Of a stretch of 6,317 nt of DNA, positions 1-5,955 are shown piece by piece. The notes beneath the pieces were generated by a model. It worked only from the letters and a program-made list of their open reading frames with translations. It had not been told where the DNA came from and made no database searches. Source of the stretch: Methanobacteriota archaeon (GTDB lineage Archaea; Thermoplasmatota; DTKX01; GCA-020343715); contig JAUVRF010000115.1 in NCBI GenBank assembly GCA_030597775.1, positions 1 to 6,317 of the forward strand, in the 5' to 3' direction. The translations under genes were made by a program, and so were the position numbers. How positions within the stretch are numbered: the first letter of the stretch is position 1; each line of letters begins with the position of its first letter.

Positions 1-3000
1 GACCTGAACATCGTCGTCCAATTCGACAGGTCGCCCCTGTACGACGAGACCAATGGGAACTGGTCGAGTACCCGTCGATACCTGGTCACCTCCGACACCG
101 ACCCGGACCTCATGAACAGCCAGCTGATCGAGGACATGGGCGAGGTGAACATGGGCAACGCCGACCGCCTACGTGACTTCGTGGTCTGGGGCGTTGCCAA
201 CTATCCCGCGGAAAGGACCTACCTGGACGTGTGGGGCCATGGCGGTGGCTGGCGGGACGGGACCTGCAACGATTACACCTCCGGTTCCGCCATCGACACC
301 GACGAGCTGGGCACGGCCCTGGCCGAGGCCGAGGCCCTCACGAACACCACCCTGGCCGGCCTTGGTTTCGACCAATGCCTTATGGCCCAGATGGAGGTCT
401 TCTACGAGATCAAGGCGAGGGCCGACGTCCTCGTGGGCGCCGAGAGCCTCATTCCCTCCGAGGGGTACAACTACACCCGCGTCATGGAGGCCCTCGCGGC
501 CGACCTGGATATGGACGCCCACGGTCTGGCCGATCTGATAGTCACGGCCTTCTTCGACGAGTACGGATACGACCACGAGCGGACCCACTCCGCGGCGGAC
601 GCCGAGGCGCTGGACGCAGGCCTCGCTCCCGCCCTCACCCAGCTGGCGCAGGTCCTCAGGGGGAAGGCGGACACCCTCTATGACGAGATCAAGCTGGCCC
701 GGGACCTCACCCAGACCTACTCGACCACCGACTACCTGGACCTCGGCAACTTCACCGAGCGCCTTCTGTTGATGCTGCCCGAGAACGTGACCGCGTTACG
801 TGCGATACGGCAGGCCACCATAGAGGTGCAGGAGAACGTATCCCTCGCGGTGATCTCGGAGGACCATGGAATCGGCAGGAGCGGTTCGACAGGCCTGTCC
901 TTCTACTTCCCCAGGTACGGACCCTCCTGGAGCTATGCCAACATCCAGATGAGCCAAGAGCAGCGATGGGACGAGTTCCTGGATGCATTCTTCGACAGGA
1001 AGGACCGGCCGAACGAGGCCCCCACGATCGTCGTGGAGGGCCCCCATGCGGATTCCGTGGTGGGACTTGAGTTCCAGTTGAGCGGGACGGCCAATGACAC
1101 CGACGGGAACATCAGCACCATCGAGTGGAAGTTCGACCGGGACAAGTGGCGGTCCTCAACGGCATCCGACGAGTGGTCCGTCAATGTTTCGACCGAGGGA
1201 CTGCGACCCGGGCTCCACCGCATCAGCGTCCGTTCCCGGGACGACTCCGGAGATTACTCCCGGGAGGTCCAATTCCTGCTGAACGTGGAGAGCCGTGGCC
1301 TCCAGGTGACCATCGCGCCCGAGGAGACCCGCACCTATGCAGGAGGAGCAGTGGGGGTGAACCTGACCATCTCGGCCTTCGGAGACGAGGGTGGGATGGC
1401 AGGGCTCGAGGTCTTCTCGCTTCCCCTCGAGTGGACCGCGGACCTGCCCTTCACTCAGGTCGACCTCGATCCGGAGGGGGAGTCGATGGGTAGCCTCGAA
1501 GTGACCGTCATGGGCGTTCCCGCCAACGGCATCTACGAGGTTGTGGTCAGGACCTGGATGATGGACGCCCCCCTCATACAGGCCTTCGGCCGACTGGAGG
1601 TCAACGTAACGGATCGCAAGGCGGACCTGGTCGCCGAGAGCATCACCTTCGACCCGGCCGAACCCGAGGAGGGCCAGACCGTCAGGATCGACTTCTCCAT
1701 CAAGAACGCGGGCCTGCTGGACGCATCCGCAGTCTTCAGTAAGCTCCTCCACCGGCAGTACGGAGGCGATTCTTGGGGCGAGCATGTACTTACGACCAAT
1801 TCCATCACCAACTTGGCCGTTGGTTGGAGCCTCGGGTTCTACGTCGAATGGACAGCGACCATCGGTTACCACGAGTTCGTGCTCATCGTGGACGTGAACG
1901 AGACGGTGCCGGACCTGGACCGTTCCAACAACCGGCTCAAAGACATATTGATCCACGTGGGCTACGGGGTGGACCTGTTGGTCCAGCCCACCGACATCGA
2001 GACGGCCCCGGGAGAGGTAGAAACGTTCAACATCACGATAACGAACGTCGGTAACCTGGCCGATGTCCTGATGCTCAAGGTCATGAACAACAGCCTGGGA
2101 TGGACCACCGTCCAGAACGAGTCCATGTTCAACCTGGCCCCCGCGCAACCGGCGGTCGCCAACCTGAGGGTTTGGGTACCCGAGGACGCTCCCGGCGGGA
2201 GCCTCGAGGTGATCTCGCTCAGGCTATGGTCCTCCCAGGACAACTTCAAGTTCCAGGAGTTGAACTTGAGCCTGCTGGTCCCCGAGGTCTTCGGGGTTAC
2301 GGTGGACCAGGACAAGCAAGGGGGAACCTTGCAACCCCAGGGGACGGATTCGTTCAACATCACGATACAGAACGATGGCAACGGGTTCGAGAACTACACG
2401 CTGGACTACATCCGACAGACCGAGCACTTGCTCGTCAACGCCGTCCACGACGTCGTGGAGGTGGGGCCTGGCTGCTCCACCGTCGTCGAGGTGTTCTACT
2501 CCACCCTTGGCACGAACGTGGGCGGTAGGACCTTCGTCCTCGAATTCCAAGTGCGGTCGGAGGACGATCCCACGAACGTCACCACGGTCTCGTTCGATGT
2601 GACCGTGCAGCGCGTGTTCGGACTGACCGCGTCATTCGTGGACGAGGACCTAGAGGGCCTTCCCGGACAGACCCTTGACCCATATCTCATCATCAGCAAC
2701 GACGGCAACTACCAGCTCAGCCTGGAGGTCATCGTGCAAGGACCCGAAGAGCTCATCGAGGCGGGCACCGTGCTGGAGGAGACCGTCGATGGTGGAGACT
2801 CCGGGACCCACCTCATAGTGCTCCACCTGAAGGCCCAGGTACCGATGGGCGTGTACACGCTCTCCATCCTGGTCCAGGAGATCTCCTCTCCCGGGAACAG
2901 CACCGTGACCGAGGTGCCTATCGAGATCCTCAGGACCGACGACCCGTCCATCTCCCTGAACGCGTCCGACGATGACCCCCTGTCACCAGGGAGCCACTGG

Positions 3001-3375
3001 ATAGCCTATCTTCTCCTGAGGAACGATGGCAACCACCCGGAGACCTTCACGCTCAATGTTACGGGAGCGCCCAAGTGGATGGTGGTCCACCTGGCCTCCT
3101 CCGAGGTCACATTGCCTGCCTACGGGGACATCCTGGTCACCATCAACGTGTCCCTCAAGGGAGAGGGCATGGACGCCCCGGACTCCATCATGCTGGTCGT
3201 GACCGCCACGCCGACGAACCGGTCGGGGGTGGCACCCAAGGCGGTCCTGGACGTCCCACTGGACGTACCAGAGGTCCCAGAAGAGGGCCTCCCGTGGTGG
3301 CCATACCTGGCCCTGACGCTGGTGCTCGTCGCAGTGGTTGTCGTGGGTCTTATGGTCTGGATGCGAAGGCGGTGA
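1..3375 (+). CDS. Clostripain-family (C11) cysteine peptidase, multi-Ig-domain, membrane-anchored surface protein; 5' partial
   Basis: The frame is open from the first base, so the N-terminus (signal peptide and start of the peptidase domain) lies upstream; 1124 residues are visible. The catalytic domain runs to about residue 335. His80 sits in WGHGGGW and Cys126 in GFDQCLM; this His/Cys pair, 46 residues apart, is the C11 signature. The Asp two residues before the Cys and the downstream GAESLIPSEGYNY segment also fit. Then come an Ig-like domain (about 338-430, with GTANDTDGNIS), a second beta-rich domain (431-536), a CARDB-type domain (540-653) and four COG1470-like beta-sandwich repeats (about 654-760, 762-871, 872-980, 982-1090). 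A single membrane helix (about 1101-1121) ends in RRR, so the bulk should face outside. About 24 N-X-S/T sequons fit an N-glycosylated surface protein. C11 enzymes usually cleave after Arg or Lys; a nutrient-gathering or surface-processing role is inferred. The ATG at 112 is internal, because His80 needs the preceding fold. Confidence 0.9.
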   Translation, partial: DLNIVVQFDRSPLYDETNGNWSSTRRYLVTSDTDPDLMNSQLIEDMGEVNMGNADRLRDFVVWGVANYPAERTYLDVWGHGGGWRDGTCNDYTSGSAIDTDELGTALAEAEALTNTTLAGLGFDQCLMAQMEVFYEIKARADVLVGAESLIPSEGYNYTRVMEALAADLDMDAHGLADLIVTAFFDEYGYDHERTHSAADAEALDAGLAPALTQLAQVLRGKADTLYDEIKLARDLTQTYSTTDYLDLGNFTERLLLMLPENVTALRAIRQATIEVQENVSLAVISEDHGIGRSGSTGLSFYFPRYGPSWSYANIQMSQEQRWDEFLDAFFDRKDRPNEAPTIVVEGPHADSVVGLEFQLSGTANDTDGNISTIEWKFDRDKWRSSTASDEWSVNVSTEGLRPGLHRISVRSRDDSGDYSREVQFLLNVESRGLQVTIAPEETRTYAGGAVGVNLTISAFGDEGGMAGLEVFSLPLEWTADLPFTQVDLDPEGESMGSLEVTVMGVPANGIYEVVVRTWMMDAPLIQAFGRLEVNVTDRKADLVAESITFDPAEPEEGQTVRIDFSIKNAGLLDASAVFSKLLHRQYGGDSWGEHVLTTNSITNLAVGWSLGFYVEWTATIGYHEFVLIVDVNETVPDLDRSNNRLKDILIHVGYGVDLLVQPTDIETAPGEVETFNITITNVGNLADVLMLKVMNNSLGWTTVQNESMFNLAPAQPAVANLRVWVPEDAPGGSLEVISLRLWSSQDNFKFQELNLSLLVPEVFGVTVDQDKQGGTLQPQGTDSFNITIQNDGNGFENYTLDYIRQTEHLLVNAVHDVVEVGPGCSTVVEVFYSTLGTNVGGRTFVLEFQVRSEDDPTNVTTVSFDVTVQRVFGLTASFVDEDLEGLPGQTLDPYLIISNDGNYQLSLEVIVQGPEELIEAGTVLEETVDGGDSGTHLIVLHLKAQVPMGVYTLSILVQEISSPGNSTVTEVPIEILRTDDPSISLNASDDDPLSPGSHWIAYLLLRNDGNHPETFTLNVTGAPKWMVVHLASSEVTLPAYGDILVTINVSLKGEGMDAPDSIMLVVTATPTNRSGVAPKAVLDVPLDVPEVPEEGLPWWPYLALTLVLVAVVVVGLMVWMRRR

Positions 3376-3383
3376 GCCTGGGC

Positions 3384-4136
3384 CTAGGTCTTGACCAGTT
3401 CGAAGCCGTCCTTGTCGAACAGCAGAGGGAAGTATCCCCGCTCGTGATGGGTCTTACGCATCTTGACAACGCCCATGAAGAGGTTGACGTTGCGCTCATC
3501 GCGCTCCATGTCAAGATGTATGATCCCGTCGGAGAGGAAGCTCTCCACCTCGTACGTCCCGAACTCGGATTCGGAAGCGCCCGTCACCTCCGAGACCAGG
3601 AAGGTGGTCATCTTGAGGTCACGGAGGCTCTCGAAGAAGTGGAACAGCTCGGTCCTCAGATTCTCGAAGTTGGACAGGGTGTAGAGGGCGGGCAGGGAGT
3701 CGATGACGACCAGGGAACAGCCGAAGGTCTCCTTGTAGCTCCGCAGCTGGGTCCTCAGGGTCTCCATCCAATCTATCTGCTTGGTGGACTGACCTGCGGA
3801 GCCATGCACGACCTTGCGCAGCTTCCCGAGGTCTACGATGATGATGTTGTCCATCTCGGTGACGTCCATCCCCAGGCCGATCATGTGCTCGAGCAGGCTC
3901 TGCCGGTTCTGCTCCAGGGAGATGTACACTCCACGGCGTCCCTCCGTGAGGGCCTGGTTGTAGATGATGGAGAAGCAGAAGCTGGACTTCATCGAGCCCG
4001 CCTTGCCCGCGACCAGGACCACACTGTTCTTGGGGACTCCGCCCTCGAGGCGCTCATCGAGGCCCTTGACGAAGGTCTTGACCCTGTCCTTCTCGGTCAA
4101 GCGTGAGATCTTCGTTGCGAACTTGGTCTCCACCAT
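3384..4136 (-). CDS. KaiC-like single-domain RecA-superfamily ATPase
   Basis: This 250-residue protein is one complete KaiC/RecA-type ATP-binding domain. Visible motifs are the family entry segment VKGLDERLEGGVPKNS (23-38), Walker A GKAGSMKSS (44-52), the strand YISLEQ with the probable catalytic Glu75, Walker B SLVVIDSL (Asp146), and the late KaiC motif VVKMRKTHHERGYFPLLF (223-240). The second Glu usual after the first catalytic one in KaiC proteins is Gln76 here. There is no second KaiC domain and no membrane segment, so it is probably cytoplasmic and oligomeric. Archaeal KaiC-like proteins are mostly signalling or regulatory ATPases; the target here is unknown. The start at 4136 is chosen over an open extension to 4298 because GGAGAGGA lies 4 nt upstream and the extension would run through the promoter. 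It is divergent from the DUF835 gene and convergent with the peptidase gene, and it ends in TAG. RadA or GvpD-like naming is less likely; no DNA-binding domain is seen. Confidence 0.88.
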   Translation of the reverse strand: MVETKFATKISRLTEKDRVKTFVKGLDERLEGGVPKNSVVLVAGKAGSMKSSFCFSIIYNQALTEGRRGVYISLEQNRQSLLEHMIGLGMDVTEMDNIIIVDLGKLRKVVHGSAGQSTKQIDWMETLRTQLRSYKETFGCSLVVIDSLPALYTLSNFENLRTELFHFFESLRDLKMTTFLVSEVTGASESEFGTYEVESFLSDGIIHLDMERDERNVNLFMGVVKMRKTHHERGYFPLLFDKDGFELVKT

Positions 4137-4140
4137 GCTA

Positions 4141-4148
4141 TCCTCTCC
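4141..4148 (-). promoter_or_regulatory. Shine-Dalgarno site fixing the KaiC-like ATPase start
   Basis: On the minus strand GGAGAGGA is followed by TAGC and then ATG. It matches the anti-SD end of archaeal 16S rRNA and supports translation from 4136 rather than from upstream in-frame codons. Confidence 0.7.
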
Positions 4149-4164
4149 ATGCTCAGTAAGGTCC

Positions 4165-4180
4165 CCCAGAACGCTCTGGG
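4165..4180. other. Inverted repeat / hairpin in the ATPase 5' leader
   Basis: CCCAGA-ACGC-TCTGGG is a perfect 6-bp stem with a 4-nt loop. It lies 28 bp upstream of the ATPase ATG and inside the leader predicted from the TATA box. It could fold in the mRNA or bind a dimeric regulator; neither is shown. Confidence 0.4.
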
Positions 4181-4182
4181 TG

Positions 4183-4201
4183 CCCCTGATTGACGCAGGG
4201 G
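4183..4201. promoter_or_regulatory. Inverted repeat overlapping the predicted ATPase transcription start
   Basis: CCCCTG-N7-CAGGGG is a perfect 6-bp dyad. Counting 25-27 nt from the minus-strand TATA box puts the transcription start near 4187, inside this dyad. This is a typical position for a repressor operator in archaea, but no regulator has been identified. It sits 2 bp from the second inverted repeat at 4165-4180. Confidence 0.35.
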
Positions 4202-4209
4202 GCCTGTCG

Positions 4210-4224
4210 TTTAAATAGCTTTGC
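4210..4224 (-). promoter_or_regulatory. BRE/TATA promoter of the KaiC-like ATPase gene
   Basis: The minus strand reads GCAAAG (4224-4219, BRE-like) directly followed by CTATTTAAA (4218-4210, TATA-like) in an otherwise GC-rich region. The predicted start is about 4187, giving a leader of roughly 50 nt that contains the Shine-Dalgarno site. The plus-strand promoter on the other side of the gap has the same hexamer in the same place. Confidence 0.6.
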
Positions 4225-4321
4225 GCCCTATTTTCAGCCTTTCGAACACGCCCATCTGGGGGATACTGGCTACCCCTCCTAAGCGACCTCGATTCCATGT
4301 TATTCTAACGTATAATTGTAG

Positions 4322-4336
4322 GCAAAGGATTATATC
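4322..4336 (+). promoter_or_regulatory. BRE/TATA promoter of the DUF835-tpiA operon
   Basis: GCAAAG (4322-4327) is followed at once by GATTATATC (4328-4336). A start 25-27 nt beyond the box centre would be near 4359, leaving a leader of about 45 nt before the TTG start. A second AT-rich word, TATAATTG at 4311-4318, is an alternative box but lacks the GCAAAG element. Confidence 0.5.
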
Positions 4337-4392
4337 ACGAAGATGCTGTTGTCTTCAATCAAGAGAGTGGGACTGCCAGTACTATTTCAAAA

Positions 4393-4398
4393 AGGTGA
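4393..4398 (+). promoter_or_regulatory. Ribosome binding site supporting the TTG start of the DUF835 gene
   Basis: AGGTGA lies 6 nt before TTG at 4405. Its TGA is also an in-frame stop, so no start further upstream is possible. The next in-frame ATG (4738) would remove the whole basic tail and begin at the edge of the DUF835 domain. Confidence 0.6.
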
Positions 4399-4404
4399 CA
4401 AGAA

Positions 4405-5202
4405 TTGGCCGAAAAGGGCAAGGAAGGGGACCTCAAGAGGCGGGTCGTCGTCAAGAAGGTAGCGGTTGATTCTGCAAAGGAGCCAGTCAATTCACCCCTG
4501 CCCCCGCACGCCAAGAAGGTCCATAAGAAGGTGGTCGCCAAGGTCCCCGCCAACGAGACGACCCAGGTCCGCAAGGTCACCCCCCGACCAGCCAATCAGA
4601 CGGGCCAGAAGCAGGTGGTCAGGAAGACGGTCGTTACCCGACAGGTCGAGGGCGAGGCACCCCCAAAGCAGGTGGAGCGGGTCGTCGTCCGACACAAACG
4701 AAGGGAGCCCGTGCCCACCAGCCCGGACCAGCTCGAAATGGGGTTCAACTATCTCATAGAGGAGACCCAGCCCAAGCGTTCCTTCGAGTTCTTCAAGGCC
4801 AAGGTGAGCAAGGGCGCCAAGGGCCTCTGCATCTCGACATCGTATCCCAAGAAGATCATCGAGGAGTACGGCCTCCACGGCACTACGGTGTACTGGCTCT
4901 CCGAGCTGGAGTTCGATAACCAGTCCCTGCATCCCCGAAGGCTCGACTTCGAGGTCACCCGGGCCATCCAGAACTTCGTGAAGTCGAATCCGTCAAGCCT
5001 CCTGATCATCGACGGTGTGGAGTTCCTTATCCTCATCAACGGTTTCGAAAGGGTCATGACATTCATCAAGAAGATGAACGACATCATGTCCGCCACGGCA
5101 TCCACTCTCATCACGCCCATCAACCCTTCAGCGCTCTCCGAGGAGAAGCTATCGATCACCGAGAGGGAGTTCGACAGGGTGTACAAGTTCGTCAGCCGAT
5201 AA
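4405..5202 (+). CDS. DUF835 domain protein with a basic N-terminal tail
   Basis: The protein has 265 residues and starts at TTG. Residues 1-101 are low-complexity, rich in Lys, Arg, Val and Pro, with about 26 basic against 10 acidic residues and recurring KKV/RKV/QVV units. This looks like a disordered tail that could bind nucleic acid, membrane or an acidic partner. Residues about 112-262 are a DUF835 domain: GFNYLIEETQPKRSFEFF, then GLCISTSYPKKI, VYWLSE, the hydrophobic strand SLLIIDGVEFLI (Asp203) and NGFERVMTFIKKMNDIM. The molecular function of DUF835 is not established; it occurs in archaea alone or fused to sensor domains. No Walker A motif is present, although the order of strands resembles the neighbouring KaiC-like ATPase. 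There is no signal peptide or membrane helix, so it is probably cytoplasmic. The tpiA gene follows after 15 bp, suggesting cotranscription. The domain call is confident; the role is unknown. Confidence 0.85.
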   Translation: MAEKGKEGDLKRRVVVKKVAVDSAKEPVNSPLPPHAKKVHKKVVAKVPANETTQVRKVTPRPANQTGQKQVVRKTVVTRQVEGEAPPKQVERVVVRHKRREPVPTSPDQLEMGFNYLIEETQPKRSFEFFKAKVSKGAKGLCISTSYPKKIIEEYGLHGTTVYWLSELEFDNQSLHPRRLDFEVTRAIQNFVKSNPSSLLIIDGVEFLILINGFERVMTFIKKMNDIMSATASTLITPINPSALSEEKLSITEREFDRVYKFVSR

Positions 5203-5217
5203 GGGGGTCACTCGAGG

Positions 5218-5892
5218 ATGCTACCAGTTCCGATAATCATAGTCAACCTGAAGACCTACTCCATGACCCGTGGACAGGGAGCCTTGGAGATCGCCCGGGC
5301 CCTGGAGGAGGTAGCGGTGGAGACCGGGACGGCCTTTGCGGTCGCACCCAACGCCTTCGACGTGCGTCTCCTCTCAGAGCAAACCTCCCTGCCGGTCCTG
5401 GCCCAGCACGTGGACGCGGTGATGGAGGGGAGCCACACCGGCCACCTGACCCCCGAGGCTGCCCTGGCCGCGGGGGCTGTTGGATCCTTGGTCAACCACA
5501 GCGAGTGCCGGCTCAGACTTGCCGACATCGAGCATGTGGTGGAGAGGCTCAGAGGATGCCACATGGACTCCGTGGTCTGCACCAACAACGCAACCGTGTC
5601 CCGGGCAGCCGCATCCGTCCACCCCGATTTCGTGGCCGTCGAGCCCCCCGAGCTCATAGGTGGTGACATATCCGTTACCGCCGCGAACCCGGAGGTGGTG
5701 TCCTACTCCGTCGAGATGGTCAAGGACGTGGCTCCGGAGGTCAAGGTGCTCTGCGGGGCCGGGGTCAAGTCGGGGGAGGATGTGAGGATAGCTCTTCAGC
5801 TGGGGACGGACGGGGTCCTCTTGGCGTCCGGCGTGGCCCTCGCAGAGGATGTGAGGGTGGTGGCGAGGGACCTTGCATCCGGTGTCCTGTAG
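5218..5892 (+). CDS. tpiA: Triosephosphate isomerase, archaeal type
   Basis: This enzyme interconverts dihydroxyacetone phosphate and glyceraldehyde 3-phosphate in glycolysis and gluconeogenesis in the cytoplasm. Its 224 residues match the compact archaeal form rather than the roughly 250-residue bacterial/eukaryotic form. All key residues are visible: Asn10 and Lys12 in VNLKTY, the electrophile His94 in LVNHSE, the base Glu142 in VEPPELIG, and phosphate-binding loops at GAGVKSG (180-186) and LLASG (201-205). AQHVD and GSHTGH are further archaeal TIM signatures. The ATG at 5218 is the only reasonable start, since the stop of the DUF835 gene is in the same frame 15 bp upstream. The likely ribosome site is GGGGGT, 9 nt before the ATG; GAGG directly abuts the ATG and is too close. 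It ends in TAG, which lies within a potential hairpin. Archaeal enzymes of this type are usually tetramers. Confidence 0.96.
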   Translation: MLPVPIIIVNLKTYSMTRGQGALEIARALEEVAVETGTAFAVAPNAFDVRLLSEQTSLPVLAQHVDAVMEGSHTGHLTPEAALAAGAVGSLVNHSECRLRLADIEHVVERLRGCHMDSVVCTNNATVSRAAASVHPDFVAVEPPELIGGDISVTAANPEVVSYSVEMVKDVAPEVKVLCGAGVKSGEDVRIALQLGTDGVLLASGVALAEDVRVVARDLASGVL

Positions 5893-5910
5893 GACATCCA
5901 ACGCCTGTCC
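5881..5910 (+). other. Possible hairpin over the tpiA stop codon, with an alternative pairing
   Basis: GGTGTCC (5881-5887) can pair with GGACATC (5892-5898) to give a 7-bp stem with one G-U pair and the loop TGTA; the TAG stop lies in the loop and descending arm. The same GGACA can instead pair with TGTCC at 5906-5910 (5 bp, 9-nt loop). The two folds exclude each other. A short CCCTTTTCT tract follows at 5926-5934 and could be a weak archaeal terminator. No function is shown, and stems of this size are common in GC-rich DNA. Confidence 0.3.
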
Positions 5911-5955
5911 AGTGCCCCACCGATACCCTTTTCTACCCCAAGCGACTTCCCTGCT

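Noticed and set aside
1156..2148. Long open frame (330 codons) on the minus strand inside the peptidase gene
   Set aside because: It is antisense to a clearly coding beta-sandwich region; its translation is rich in Gly, His, Asp and Val with no domain, as expected for a shadow frame in GC-rich DNA.
3075..4106. Long plus-strand open frame (343 codons) spanning the end of the peptidase and antisense to the ATPase
   Set aside because: The ATPase on the opposite strand has all its motifs, and this frame gives a Leu/Glu/Gly/His-biased product with no recognisable domain, so it is a shadow.
4137..4298. N-terminal extension of the ATPase by 54 codons to an ATG at 4298
   Set aside because: It would contain the TATA box and both inverted repeats, has no KaiC-like sequence, and the ATG at 4136 has a good Shine-Dalgarno site.
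4256..4300. tRNA-like words (CTCGATTCC resembling a T-loop)
   Set aside because: No acceptor, D or anticodon stems can be formed around it.
4264..4381. Inverted 7-mers TACTGGC (4264-4270) and GCCAGTA (4375-4381)
   Set aside because: They are more than 100 bp apart and short enough to occur by chance; no further pairing extends them.
4221..4469. Small plus-strand frame of 82 codons in the divergent intergenic region
   Set aside because: It crosses the DUF835 promoter, ribosome site and start codon; its composition is not protein-like.
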